NCBI GenBank assembly: GCA_011525365.1
Contig: WTGQ01000003.1
Location: forward strand, 124,001 to 188,000
Source: Acidobacteriota bacterium
GTDB lineage: Bacteria; Acidobacteriota; Thermoanaerobaculia; Multivoradales; Multivoraceae
Length of the DNA stretch: 64,000 bases
Reading direction: 5' to 3'
Within the stretch, counting starts at the first letter, position 1. Every line of letters begins with the position of its first letter. The translations under genes were made by a program, and so were the position numbers. Positions 36,480 through 45,121 of the stretch are shown piece after piece. The notes below the pieces were generated by a model. That model was not told the origin of the DNA and made no database searches. It worked only from the letters and a program-made list of their open reading frames with translations.

Positions 36480-38705
36480 TCAGGAATCGCCTGGCCGGTA
36501 GGCCCGAGCTGTGTTTGCCTCCACGTCCTCCCAGTAGATCCAGGCCGGCTTGAAGCGTCGTTCCGAGAGCAGCCTGGCCTGGTCGAAGAAGTGGGGCGAC
36601 TCGGGACGGTGGCTCTGGCCGTAGTGGAGGTAGCTCGCTCCGCGGGTCTTCTCGCCGAACTCGTAGACGGCCATGTAGGAGGCGCCGGTCGCGGCGTAGC
36701 GGAGCTTCCGCTCTTCGCCGTTCTCGAGGGTTGTGGGCGGCGAATGGTAGAGGGTGAACGCGACGCCGAGGGGCCCGCGGACGCCGGCGAGCGGCAGGCT
36801 CGCCTCGTCGTCCGAGAAGGGGACGGCCCCGGCTGAGGGCTGGTTCGCGTGGCGCTGAATGCGGTGGATGTCGCCGTAGGGCACCTTCCAGTCGCCATAG
36901 AGCTCGGTGAGCTTCTCGGCGGCCCGCTCCAGGGCGACGAACCGCGCCGGCATGTCGTTCACGTACTTAGGGTTAAGGGTCTCGACGGGATAGCCGCGGC
37001 CGTAGAGCTCCTCGTACCAGCCGACCGCCAGCGTCGCCTGGGTGGAGGTGAGCGAACTCTTGTAGTCCCAGTTCAGCAGGTGCTCGAGGTAGGGGCGGAC
37101 GCGGGCGGCGAGTTCCGCGTCGGTGCGTTCGAGCGTCTCGAGCCTGCGGGCGTAAACGGGGATCTCCGTCATCGGCCAGTAGAGGGTCGTGTCGTAGGCG
37201 AGGTCCTGGAAGTCCTCGAAGGTGAGATCACTGGCGTTCCGCAGCAGGTAGCGGGCCACCTTGGCCCGGCGCTTGTCGTCGTGCTTGTCCTCCACCATGT
37301 AGGGCGGGAAGTCGAGCAGCGAGGGGTTGCCGTCGTCGGTGGTCGTGAAGGGCGTCGAGTTGCAGTTCTGGACGAATCCGGACGGCGGGTTGAGGACCTG
37401 CGGCAGCTCCTCGACGGGGTGAAACGGACCCCACTCGTTGTTCGGGTCGGCGCCGTCGACGGGCTTCGTCCAGTCGACGGACGGGTCGCGGCGGGCGAAC
37501 GTGCCGTTGTAGAGGTAGAAGATGTTCCCGTCGGCGTCGGCGTACGTCGTGTTGAACGTCTGCAGCAGTTGCATCGAGACGGCGGCGTACCACTCCTCGA
37601 AGGTCCGCGCCTTGGCCTGAGCCAGCGCCTGGACCATGCGGCTGCCTTCGTAGAGGCGCGGCACGCGGACGGCCAGGTAGTGGTCCTCGTCCTCCCTGGC
37701 GATGATCGGGCCGTAGTGCGAGCGTCTGAGCGCGACCTCGCGCGGTTCGAGAACGCCGCCGTCGTCCAGGACGTGGATCGTGGTGCGCCACTCTTCGGCC
37801 TGCCGGTAGCCGTCGCCGTAGCGGTACTTGAGCGGATCGCTCGGGTGGTCGAATGTGAGGCGGTAGGTGTCCGAGATGTCGGCGGCGTTGACCGTGTACG
37901 CCCAGCCGAGCCGCTCGTTGAAGCCGGCGGTCGGCAGCGGCCCACCCGGGTACATGGCGCCCGAGAAGTTGAGCCCCTCGCCGCTCACGACGTGCATCTC
38001 GGTGAACATGCCCGAGCCGTACCAGGGCTGGTGGGGGTTGATGAAGAGCATCGCGTTGCCGTCGCGCGTCTTCGACGGAGCGACGGCCCACTGGTTCGAG
38101 CCCAGCGACGCGGCCAGCTCCTCCGCCAGCCGCGGCAGACGGCCGCGCGGCGCGTGGGCCGCGCCGAGCAGCCGGCCAAGGATCATGTAGCGCTCGAAGG
38201 CGAGGACGTGGAAGGGCTCCATGCGCGTCAGCAGGCGCGGCTGCTCCTCGGGGTGCTTCTCCAGGTAGTAGTTGTAGCCGGCGGCGAAGGCCTCGGCGAT
38301 GCGGCGGATGTTCTCGGGCAGGTCGGGGAAGTCGCGGCGGGAGGTGCCCACCAGGTCGAACAGGGCGACCTCGAGGTCGCTGCGGAAGCCCGATTCGCCG
38401 ACCACTTCGGCGTAGCGGCCGAGCGCCTTGATGTAGGTGTCCTCGAGCTGGAAGAAGTGGTCCTCGCACTGCGCCCAGGCGGAGCCGAAGGCGACTGCCG
38501 CGTCGGTCGAGGCCTTGATGTGGGGCACGCCCCAGTTGTCGCGGTGGATGACGACGTCGGCGGCCCAGGCGGGAGTTCCCTCCGCTACGGGTGGCGGTGG
38601 TGCCGATGGACCTTGCCCGGTTTCTGGCTCGGCCGCACAGCCGATGAGCGCGAGCGAAAGGGTCGCTGCGGCGAGCCGGCTCGTCCAAGGGAGCCTCAAG
38701 CGCAT
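36480..38705 (-). CDS. Penicillin-acylase-family lipoprotein (Ntn hydrolase)
   Basis: 741 residues. Lipobox LIGC near residue 23 predicts a lipoprotein. The alpha region contains RDNWGVPHIKASTDAAVAFGSAWAQCEDH. Ser203 in GSNQWAVAPSKT would become the N-terminal nucleophile after autocleavage. Beta-subunit marks include NPHQPW and LQTFNTTYADADGNI. Family members hydrolyse beta-lactam side chains, acyl-homoserine lactones or related amides; which applies here is unknown. It follows the toxin gene by 14 bases on the same strand. Confidence 0.88.
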   Translation of the reverse strand: MRLRLPWTSRLAAATLSLALIGCAAEPETGQGPSAPPPPVAEGTPAWAADVVIHRDNWGVPHIKASTDAAVAFGSAWAQCEDHFFQLEDTYIKALGRYAEVVGESGFRSDLEVALFDLVGTSRRDFPDLPENIRRIAEAFAAGYNYYLEKHPEEQPRLLTRMEPFHVLAFERYMILGRLLGAAHAPRGRLPRLAEELAASLGSNQWAVAPSKTRDGNAMLFINPHQPWYGSGMFTEMHVVSGEGLNFSGAMYPGGPLPTAGFNERLGWAYTVNAADISDTYRLTFDHPSDPLKYRYGDGYRQAEEWRTTIHVLDDGGVLEPREVALRRSHYGPIIAREDEDHYLAVRVPRLYEGSRMVQALAQAKARTFEEWYAAVSMQLLQTFNTTYADADGNIFYLYNGTFARRDPSVDWTKPVDGADPNNEWGPFHPVEELPQVLNPPSGFVQNCNSTPFTTTDDGNPSLLDFPPYMVEDKHDDKRRAKVARYLLRNASDLTFEDFQDLAYDTTLYWPMTEIPVYARRLETLERTDAELAARVRPYLEHLLNWDYKSSLTSTQATLAVGWYEELYGRGYPVETLNPKYVNDMPARFVALERAAEKLTELYGDWKVPYGDIHRIQRHANQPSAGAVPFSDDEASLPLAGVRGPLGVAFTLYHSPPTTLENGEERKLRYAATGASYMAVYEFGEKTRGASYLHYGQSHRPESPHFFDQARLLSERRFKPAWIYWEDVEANTARAYRPGDS

Positions 38706-38719
38706 TGGGCGAGCGAGGT

Positions 38720-39121
38720 TCACTCGGTCGCCCGGAGCCGCTGAATCTGGCCGGGCCAGTCGAGCAGGAGTTGATCGGCGGTGACCAGGCGATGTCCCTC
38801 CAGCGCTGTTGCCACGATGATCCGGTCGGCCGGGTCGCCATGAAGATCCGTGAGAAGCCCAGCCCGCAACGCAATGTCGCCGTCCACGGGGATCTCGTTC
38901 ATACCGTGGTGCAGCAGGTATCGGCGTAGCGCTTCCACGGCCAGGTCGAGTTTCACGCGGCCCTTTCGGACCAGCATCGCCATCTCCCAGAACGAGATCG
39001 CGGACACGGCGGCATTGCCGGCAACGATCGCCTCGTCGACCTCTCGGTGAGCGCGGGCGCCAAAGCGACGGTCGCCGCGGATCATCCAGAGAAGTACGAC
39101 AGTGTCGAGTAGCAGCAACAA
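38720..39121 (-). CDS. PIN-domain toxin, VapC-like
   Basis: 133 residues. The acidic PIN residues are Asp in LLLDTVVLLWM, Glu in ISFWEMAML, Asp in HGDPADRIIVATAL and Asp in LVTADQLLL, predicting an Mg-dependent ribonuclease. It lies 11 bases downstream of a Phd-like antitoxin, giving the standard antitoxin-first order. Confidence 0.9.
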   Translation of the reverse strand: MLLLLDTVVLLWMIRGDRRFGARAHREVDEAIVAGNAAVSAISFWEMAMLVRKGRVKLDLAVEALRRYLLHHGMNEIPVDGDIALRAGLLTDLHGDPADRIIVATALEGHRLVTADQLLLDWPGQIQRLRATE

Positions 39122-39132
39122 CAGCCTCTCGT

Positions 39133-39396
39133 TCAGTCCGGATCCTCGCCGAGGATGAGAGCGACTTTCCGCTCTTCATCCCACTCCCACTCAAGAGGGG
39201 ACATGATGTCGCCGGTGATCTCCATCTTTCCCCGGAGACAACCGAAGAGGCTCTTCGGCTTCTCCCGGTACGGCACCAGCCGCGACACCGGATTGCCGTT
39301 CTTTGTGATGACCACCTCGTCGCCGGTCTCCGCGACTTCGTCCATCAGCTTGAGACAGGTGGCCTTGAACTCGGAGGCCTTGATCGTCCGTTCCAT
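39133..39396 (-). CDS. Phd/YefM-type antitoxin
   Basis: 87 residues from the ATG at 39396. The N-terminus MERTIKASEFKATCLKLMDEV and ITKNGNPVSRLVPY are the Phd fold that binds DNA. The C-terminus carries the toxin-neutralising segment. Upstream are a -10-like TACCGT (39412-39407) and an 18-bp palindrome, consistent with autoregulation. Confidence 0.9.
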   Translation of the reverse strand: MERTIKASEFKATCLKLMDEVAETGDEVVITKNGNPVSRLVPYREKPKSLFGCLRGKMEITGDIMSPLEWEWDEERKVALILGEDPD

Positions 39397-39425
39397 GGCG
39401 CCGCCGACGGTATCACGTCTCCGGG

Positions 39426-39443
39426 CCATGGTCATGACCATGG
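39426..39443. promoter_or_regulatory. 18-bp palindromic operator of the toxin-antitoxin operon
   Basis: CCATGGTCATGACCATGG is a perfect palindrome, 30 bases upstream of the antitoxin ATG and 14 bases upstream of the -10-like TACCGT. It would cover the -35 region, a suitable place for repression by the Phd-PIN complex. Confidence 0.7.
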
Positions 39444-39477
39444 TCACACACCCGGGGTCGCGGAGCGAAGGGGCCCG

Positions 39478-39497
39478 CCCGGGTCAGAGGACCCGGG
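39478..39497. repeat. Extragenic palindrome, copy b
   Basis: CCCGGGTC and GACCCGGG arms around AGAG, followed by TCACTA. Copy d at 50226 has the same arms and the same TCACTA tail. Confidence 0.75.
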
Positions 39498-39500
39498 TCA

Positions 39501-39986
39501 CTAAGTGGTCTCTTTCTGGCGCGGAGCGAAGGGACCCTTCGGAGTTTCGCCGGGCCGGGGCCCGAGGCTGGCCAGGAAATCCTCGGCGCTTCTGTGCCTC
39601 AGCCTGGACCCGACGACGAGCCACGCCAGCAGGATCAGGATGAAGCCGCTGCCGGCCAGGTTCGGTGACGTTCCGGGCAGCAGGGGCCAGGCCAGCATGG
39701 CCAGAACGCCCAAGGCGCCCAGGGCCAGGATGCCGACGGCGCCGGCGTTCGTGGCGTACTCCGAGCGGTCGACGTGGTAGGTCACGCGGACTCCTTCGCC
39801 GCTGGGCCGGACGGAGACGGAGCCGTAGAGGACGCCGTGACGGACGCCGGCCGCCACCGGCAGGGTCAACTGGCCGCCCGTGCCCTGCCGGTGCCAGGTG
39901 CCGTTCCAGGCATCGGCGCCGTCCGAGAGCGCTTCGAGCGCCTCGTCGGGCGTCAGGTCGAGCTCGACTTCAACCTGTCGATCCAC
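39501..39986 (-). CDS. Hypothetical membrane protein
   Basis: 161 residues, not recognised. The first ~80 residues are soluble and beta-rich (DRQVEVELDLTPDEALEAL, GVRVTYHVDRSEY). Two membrane segments follow (about 85-105 and 113-130), then a short Pro/Lys tail. The GTG lies 24 bases after the dusB stop on the same strand, so the two are probably co-transcribed. Confidence 0.65.
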   Translation of the reverse strand: MDRQVEVELDLTPDEALEALSDGADAWNGTWHRQGTGGQLTLPVAAGVRHGVLYGSVSVRPSGEGVRVTYHVDRSEYATNAGAVGILALGALGVLAMLAWPLLPGTSPNLAGSGFILILLAWLVVGSRLRHRSAEDFLASLGPRPGETPKGPFAPRQKETT

Positions 39987-40010
39987 GGTAGGGGCGGCCC
40001 GCGCGGCGCC

Positions 40011-41042
40011 CTAGGCGGCCAACTCGTCGAGCTGCTGGTCGAAGAAGGCCTCGACCGCGACCAGGAACTTTTCCACCGTGTCGAGTTGCTGGATCTGCTG
40101 GCGCAGGCGTTTGCCGTTCGGTAGCCCGTAGGTGTACCAGCCGGTGAATTTCCGCAGCTTGTGCAAGGCGAAGCGGTTGGCTTCCCGCTCTGCCACCATG
40201 TGGAAATGGCCCAGGATCAGGTCGCGCCGGTCGATCAGGGTGGGCGCCGGCGCCTCCGTGCCGAGCAGGTGGCTCCGGATCTGATGGAAGATCCACGGGT
40301 TGCGGGTCGCGCCGCGGCCCACCATGACGCCATCGCAGCCGGTCTGCCGGAGCAGTCGCTCGGCGTCCTCGGGGTTGGTGATATCGCCGTTGCCGATCAC
40401 CGGGATGGTGAGGGCCTCCTTGAGCCGGGCGAGGTGGGTCCAGTCCGCTTCCCCCCGGAACATCTGCTTCGCGGTCCGCGCGTGCATTGTGACGGCGTCG
40501 ACGCCGAGGTCTTCGCACAGGCGCCCGAGGTCGAGGTAGTTGGTCTCGGTGTGGTTGAGACCGAGCCGGAACTTGACGGTCAGCGGAATCCGGATGCGGC
40601 TCCGCACCTCGCGGATGATGCTGCCGGCCAGGTCGAGGTCGCCCATCAGGGCGGCGCCGGCGCAGCCCTTCAGCACCTTGTTGGCCGGACAGCCCATGTT
40701 GATGTCGCAGACGTCGGGTCCGAGCTCTTCGACGACCTCGGCTGCCTCCGCCATCGTCTCCGCGTCCGAGCCGTAGATCTGGATAGCCAGCGGACGCTCT
40801 TCCTCGGCGAAGTACATGAGGTCCCGCGTGCGCTGGTTGCCGTCGACGATCGCCCGCGAGGAGATGAACTCCATCGACACCAGGCCGACGCCGCCGATGC
40901 GACGGACGATCAACCGGAAGTCCCGGTCCGTCACGCCGGCCATCGGCGCCAGGAAGAGGGGCGGTTCGATCGTCACGGCGCGGTCGCCCCGACCGATGAC
41001 CATCGGCTCGAGCGGCGGCATCGCTGGCGAAGACGCAGTCAC
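40011..41042 (-). CDS. dusB: tRNA-dihydrouridine synthase
   Basis: FMN enzyme that reduces uridine in the tRNA D-loop, 343 residues. FMN and substrate motifs are APMAGVTDRDFR, the catalytic Cys in MGCPANKVLKGCAGAALM, HARTAKQMFRGEADW and PVIGNGDITNPEDAE. It looks like the DusB type. The GTG at 41042 is chosen because TAGAAT (41055-41050, minus) ends 7 bases before it; an ATG at 41021 is the alternative. It diverges from bshC. Confidence 0.92.
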   Translation of the reverse strand: MTASSPAMPPLEPMVIGRGDRAVTIEPPLFLAPMAGVTDRDFRLIVRRIGGVGLVSMEFISSRAIVDGNQRTRDLMYFAEEERPLAIQIYGSDAETMAEAAEVVEELGPDVCDINMGCPANKVLKGCAGAALMGDLDLAGSIIREVRSRIRIPLTVKFRLGLNHTETNYLDLGRLCEDLGVDAVTMHARTAKQMFRGEADWTHLARLKEALTIPVIGNGDITNPEDAERLLRQTGCDGVMVGRGATRNPWIFHQIRSHLLGTEAPAPTLIDRRDLILGHFHMVAEREANRFALHKLRKFTGWYTYGLPNGKRLRQQIQQLDTVEKFLVAVEAFFDQQLDELAA

Positions 41043-41049
41043 GGGATCG

Positions 41050-41101
41050 ATTCTACGCCTCCACCGTGAAGCCGGAGACGTTGCCCGGACGCCTGTAGGA
41101 T
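41050..41101. promoter_or_regulatory. Divergent leaderless promoters (dusB and bshC)
   Basis: Minus TAGAAT (41055-41050) lies 7 bases before the dusB GTG. Plus TAGGAT (41096-41101) lies 8 bases before the bshC GTG at 41110. Neither gene has a Shine-Dalgarno sequence. Confidence 0.55.
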
Positions 41102-41109
41102 CTGCCGCC

Positions 41110-42801
41110 GTGTCGAATCGCTCGCCCAGCGCCGCGTCCAGCGGCCCCGACCTCTGCGCCTGCGGCCTGCTCGGCGATCTGCCGCGACGCTTCCTGGATG
41201 GCCGGGACCTCGACCTGCTCGAGCCGCTGCGCTTCGTGTTGCCCGGCGAGGAGGACCAGGTAAGGGGACCGTCCGGCCCGGCGACCGACCGGGGGACCGT
41301 CGCCGGGGCCCTCGCCGAGGCCAACACCCGCTACGGCCACCCGGGCGCCGCCGGCCTCGCCGAAGCGCTTGCCGACCCGGCGACCCTGGTGGTGATCACG
41401 GGTCAGCAGTGCGGCCTGGGGGCGGGGCCGCTGTTCACCTTGACAAAGGCCGCGGCCTGCGTCCGGTGGGCCGAGGCGCTGACGCGGCGCGGCCGGCGCG
41501 CCGTGCCCCTGTTCTGGATGGCGTCCGAGGACCACGACTACGCCGAGGTGGCCCGCGCCTTCTTTCCGCCGGCGGGCCCGGAGCCGCTCACCCTGGGCGA
41601 GGACCCGGAGCCTCTCGTGCCGGTCGGCGGCCGCCATCTCGGCCCCGAGGCCGCGGCGCTGCTGGCAAAGGTGCGGGACGCGGCACCGAATGACGACTAC
41701 CGCCGCCGGCTGGACGACTGCCGGAACGACCTGGAACCGGATCGCTGCTTCACGGAGTCCTTCGCGCGGCTCATGGTGCGGTTCCTCGGCGATCGCTGCC
41801 CTCTGCTCGTCGACTCGCAGCTTCCGGCGCTGAAACAGGCGTCGGTTCCGGCGCTGCGACGGCTGATCGAACGCCGCCGCGAGGTGGACGGGGCTCTCGC
41901 GTCGTCGGCGGCTGAACTGGAACGGCGCGGAGTCCGGCTGCAGGTCCGGTCCCGCCAGGGCGAAGCGCCCCTGTTCCTGATCGACGATGCCGGCGAGCGG
42001 CGGCGGGTGGTGTGGACGGGTAACGGCGGTTACCGGTTGCGCGGCGGCGGCGCCGGCGAGGTCGGCGCGCTGCTCGAAGGCCTCGACCGGGAGCCGCGGT
42101 CCCTCAGCCCGGGCGTGCTGGCGCGTCCCGTGGTCCAGGACGCGGTGTTCGGCACGGCGCTTCAGATCCTCGGCCCGGGCGAACTCGCCTACATGACCCA
42201 GGCCCGCTCTCTCTACCGCGAACTCGACGTGCGGGCCCCGGCGATCGTCCTTCGCCCGCAGGTCGTCCTGCTCGGGGCTCGCGAGCGCCGCTGGCTGGAC
42301 GGACTGGAGGCGGAGGGCATCGACCTGGCCGCCGTGCTTTCCCGGCCCGATGAGCTCGACGAGCTCCTGGCCGCCCGCCTCGACCTCGACTTCCTTGGCG
42401 CCGCCGGCGAGAAGCTGGAAGCGGCGATCGACGATCTGGCGGCGGGGCAGACCTCGGTGGATGAGTCCCTGGGGACCGCGTTGCAGAAGACCGGAGCGAA
42501 CCTGAAACGGACGTTCGCTCTCTTCGAACGGCGCGTGGTCGCCGCGGCCGCACGCCGCGACGAGGTGCTGCGCGGACGGGTCATGAGGCTGCGCGCGCAC
42601 TGCCTGCCGAACGGCAAGCTCCAGGAGCGGGAGTTCACGTCCCTTCACTGTCTGGCGTCGTATGGTCGCGCGCTGGTTCGGGAACTCGGGTCGATCGACA
42701 GGGATCCGCGGCACCTGCAACCCCTGTCGCTGGACCGCTCCAGCCCGGCCACCGACGAAACAGCGGCCGAGAACGAAACCGGGGTTTCTCCGCCCGCGTA
42801 G
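41110..42801 (+). CDS. bshC: Bacillithiol biosynthesis cysteine-adding enzyme
   Basis: Proposed to add cysteine to GlcN-malate in the last step of bacillithiol synthesis, 563 residues. Family motifs are VVITGQQCGLGAGPLFTLTKAAA and PLFWMASEDHDYAEVARAFF, with an RPQVVLLGARERRWLDGL region and a C-terminal coiled coil around the segment DDLAAGQTSVDESLGTALQ. It is followed 11 bases later by bshA. BshB is not in the window. Confidence 0.93.
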   Translation: MSNRSPSAASSGPDLCACGLLGDLPRRFLDGRDLDLLEPLRFVLPGEEDQVRGPSGPATDRGTVAGALAEANTRYGHPGAAGLAEALADPATLVVITGQQCGLGAGPLFTLTKAAACVRWAEALTRRGRRAVPLFWMASEDHDYAEVARAFFPPAGPEPLTLGEDPEPLVPVGGRHLGPEAAALLAKVRDAAPNDDYRRRLDDCRNDLEPDRCFTESFARLMVRFLGDRCPLLVDSQLPALKQASVPALRRLIERRREVDGALASSAAELERRGVRLQVRSRQGEAPLFLIDDAGERRRVVWTGNGGYRLRGGGAGEVGALLEGLDREPRSLSPGVLARPVVQDAVFGTALQILGPGELAYMTQARSLYRELDVRAPAIVLRPQVVLLGARERRWLDGLEAEGIDLAAVLSRPDELDELLAARLDLDFLGAAGEKLEAAIDDLAAGQTSVDESLGTALQKTGANLKRTFALFERRVVAAAARRDEVLRGRVMRLRAHCLPNGKLQEREFTSLHCLASYGRALVRELGSIDRDPRHLQPLSLDRSSPATDETAAENETGVSPPA

Positions 42802-42812
42802 AAGAGGATCCG

Positions 42813-43994
42813 ATGCGGATAGGAATCTGCTGCTTGCCGAGCTTCGGAGGCTCCGGCGTGGTCGCCTCGGAGCTGGCTCTCGCGCTGGCCGAGGGAGGCG
42901 ACGTCGTCCATGTCGTCAGTTCGGACAGGCCCCCGCGCCTGAGCGAACGGGCGAACGTTCACTTCCACCGCGTCGACGGATCGGAGATCGAGGAGTACGG
43001 CCTCTTCGATCGGCCACTGCAGACCCTGGCCCTGGCCAACCGCCTGGCCGAGGTCGCCGCCTCCGCCCGCCTCGACGTTCTGCATGCCCACTACGCCGCG
43101 CCCCATGCCGTGGCCGCGCTGCTGGCCAGGCGGCTGCTCGCGGAAGGTGCGGGCGATCAGCCGCCCTGCCCGATCGTCACGACGGTCCACGGCACGGACG
43201 TGACCCTGGTGGGCGCGCGCCCGAGCTACCGGGACGTCGTCGGCTGGGCGTTGCGGAGCAGCGATCGGGTCACGGCGCCGTCCGAGGCCCTGGCGCGCGA
43301 GGCGACGGAGCGTTTCTCCCTCGACGAACCCGTGGATGTGATTCCTAACTTCGTGCCGCCGGCCGCCGCCGGCCGTCGGGCAGAGCCGGCGCCGGACGCC
43401 GCCGACTCCGGGCTCGTCGTCCACGTTTCGAACTTCCGTCCGGTCAAGCGGGCGGCGGATGTCGTGACGGCGTTCGCGCTGGTGCGGCGGGAGGTGCCGG
43501 CGCGGCTGTGGATGGTGGGGGATGGTCCGGAGCGGGCCGCCGCCGAGGGCCAGTGCCGCGAACTGGGGATCGCCGACCACGTGACCTTCCTCGGCAACCA
43601 GGCCCACGTGGAGCCGATCCTGGAGCAGGGTGAGCTGTTCCTTTCAGCTTCGGAGAGCGAGAGCTTCGGCCTGGCGTCGCTCGAGGCCCTGGCTCTCGGT
43701 GTGCCGGTGGTGGCGACGCGCACCGGCGGCGTGCCCGAGGTGGTCTGCGAGAACCGCAACGGACTGCTCTGCCCCGTCGGCGACGTGGAGGCGCTGGCGG
43801 CGAGTTGCGTGGCCCTCCTGAGCGACCCCGCGCGACGGCAGGCTTTCGCGGAGCACGGTCGCGAGTGGGCGCGTTCGCGCTTCGATCGCGGCCGGATCGT
43901 CGCGCGGTACCGGGAGTTGTACCGCGCTACACTGACTATCGGCGGAGCGGCCGCATCCGAGGACGGTCCGCTCCTCGAGAAGGTAGAGGCATGA
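42813..43994 (+). CDS. bshA: N-acetyl-alpha-D-glucosaminyl L-malate synthase
   Basis: GT4-family glycosyltransferase for the first bacillithiol step, joining UDP-GlcNAc and malate; 393 residues. It begins MRIGICCLPSFGGSGVVASELA as BshA proteins do, with TTVHGTDVTLVG, VIPNFVPP and the GT4 donor motif ESESFGLASLEALALGVPVV. AGAGGATCCG precedes the ATG. Adjacent bshC strongly supports the assignment. Its stop overlaps the next ATG. Confidence 0.93.
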   Translation: MRIGICCLPSFGGSGVVASELALALAEGGDVVHVVSSDRPPRLSERANVHFHRVDGSEIEEYGLFDRPLQTLALANRLAEVAASARLDVLHAHYAAPHAVAALLARRLLAEGAGDQPPCPIVTTVHGTDVTLVGARPSYRDVVGWALRSSDRVTAPSEALAREATERFSLDEPVDVIPNFVPPAAAGRRAEPAPDAADSGLVVHVSNFRPVKRAADVVTAFALVRREVPARLWMVGDGPERAAAEGQCRELGIADHVTFLGNQAHVEPILEQGELFLSASESESFGLASLEALALGVPVVATRTGGVPEVVCENRNGLLCPVGDVEALAASCVALLSDPARRQAFAEHGREWARSRFDRGRIVARYRELYRATLTIGGAAASEDGPLLEKVEA

Positions 43995-44386
43995 CAGAAC
44001 CGAAAACGCCCCCGCCCGCACCGCCAGAGCCGCCCGCACCGCCTGAACCGCCCGGTTCGGACGGGGCCTCGTCTAACCGGAACCTGATGGTGGTCCTCGC
44101 CTATCTCTGGGTCCTCGTCCTGGTGCCTCTGCTCATCGAGGAACGGGACGAAGAGGTCCGCTGGCACGCCAAGCACGGGCTGGTCCTGATGGGCGCAGAG
44201 TTCATGTTGTGGGTGGTCCTCCAGATCGCCCTGTTCGCGACCGGCGGCATCGGCTGCTTCCTGGCGCCATTCATCTTCATGCTGTTCGTCGCCTTCGTCC
44301 TGGTGCGGATCGCCTGCATCGTGCGGGGGATCAACGGCGGGCGCCTCCGGATACCGGTGTTGACGCCCCTGGTCGAGCGCTTCTGA
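43991..44386 (+). CDS. DUF4870/Tic20-like small membrane protein
   Basis: 131 residues. A Pro/Glu-rich N-terminus (about 1-25) precedes NRNLMVVLAYLWVLVLVPLLI, the polar stretch RDEEVRWHAKHGLVLMG, and two more membrane segments ending near CIVRGINGG. The WHAKHGLVL pattern is typical of DUF4870. The ATGA overlap with bshA suggests co-translation; no function is established. Confidence 0.75.
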   Translation: MTEPKTPPPAPPEPPAPPEPPGSDGASSNRNLMVVLAYLWVLVLVPLLIEERDEEVRWHAKHGLVLMGAEFMLWVVLQIALFATGGIGCFLAPFIFMLFVAFVLVRIACIVRGINGGRLRIPVLTPLVERF

Positions 44387-44393
44387 ACCCGGC

Positions 44394-44441
44394 CGCACAC
44401 TGGGTGCGCGGGTCTTCTGACCCGCCGCCGCCGGAGGCGGC
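44394..44441. repeat. Extragenic palindrome, copy c
   Basis: CGCACACTGGGTGCGC (44394-44409), then hairpin GCGGGTC-TTCT-GACCCGC (44408-44425), then a CCGCC/GGCGG hairpin ending at the next gene's ATG. Copy e has the identical 16-base leader with different but still complementary arms. Confidence 0.75.
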
Positions 44442-44780
44442 ATGAGAATCGCGCCGGCCGTCAGGCCGGCTCCGCTCGGCGTGGCCGTGGCGGTGGTGCT
44501 GGTTGCGGCCGGGGCGTTCGACATGGCGCGGCCGCCGGAGAACCAGCTCGCGGCGCGTGGCGCCGACGCACTGATCGGCCTCTACCAGGCGACCGTTTCG
44601 CCCGTCCTCACGAGCGCGGGCGTTCGCTGTCGCTTCGAGCCCACGTGCAGCGAGTACGCACGCGAGACGATACGCAGCCGCGGCCTGGTGGCGGGCACCC
44701 TGCTCAGCATGACGCGGCTGGCTCGTTGTGGGCCCTGGACGCCCGCCGGGACTGTCGATCCAGTGGTCGAACAGACATGA
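44442..44780 (+). CDS. YidD-family protein, second copy
   Basis: 112 residues. An N-terminal hydrophobic segment (about 9-29, LGVAVAVVLVAAGAF) precedes the YidD core ALIGLYQATVSPVLTSAGVRCRFEPTCSEYARETI. The conserved cysteines are present. It differs from the operonic yidD at 15848 by the added membrane segment. Overlaps the DUF971 gene by 4 bases. Confidence 0.85.
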   Translation: MRIAPAVRPAPLGVAVAVVLVAAGAFDMARPPENQLAARGADALIGLYQATVSPVLTSAGVRCRFEPTCSEYARETIRSRGLVAGTLLSMTRLARCGPWTPAGTVDPVVEQT

Positions 44781-45121
44781 CCACCTGGCCCACCGAAGTC
44801 CGCCGGGACCACGAGGCGCGCCTGCTGCGCGTACTCTGGCAGGACGGCCACCGGAGCGACTACGAGTACGACGTCCTGCGCGGCTACTGCCCCTGTGCCA
44901 TGTGCCAGGGCCACAACGCCGGTCCGCTGCTGTTTCAGCCGCCGCCGCGGCCGGTGACGGCGCAGACCGTTTCCCAGGTCGGCAACTACGCGCTCAGCAT
45001 CGCCTGGTCGGACGGGCACTGGACCGGCATCTATCGCTTCGACTTCCTGCGGAGCCTCTGCCCCTGCGAGGAGTGCCGTGAGCGGCGATCAGTGTCCGGC
45101 ACGCCGGCTTCGCCGGGCTGA
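44777..45121 (+). CDS. DUF971-family protein
   Basis: 114 residues. The gamma-butyrobetaine-hydroxylase N-terminal-like fold is indicated by LRVLWQDGHRSDYEYDVLRGYCPCAMCQGH and a second Cys pair in LRSLCPCEEC. Such domains occur alone in many bacteria and may bind a metal or assist Fe-S carriers. The last 33 bases overlap the convergent mobA gene. Confidence 0.82.
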   Translation: MTTWPTEVRRDHEARLLRVLWQDGHRSDYEYDVLRGYCPCAMCQGHNAGPLLFQPPPRPVTAQTVSQVGNYALSIAWSDGHWTGIYRFDFLRSLCPCEECRERRSVSGTPASPG

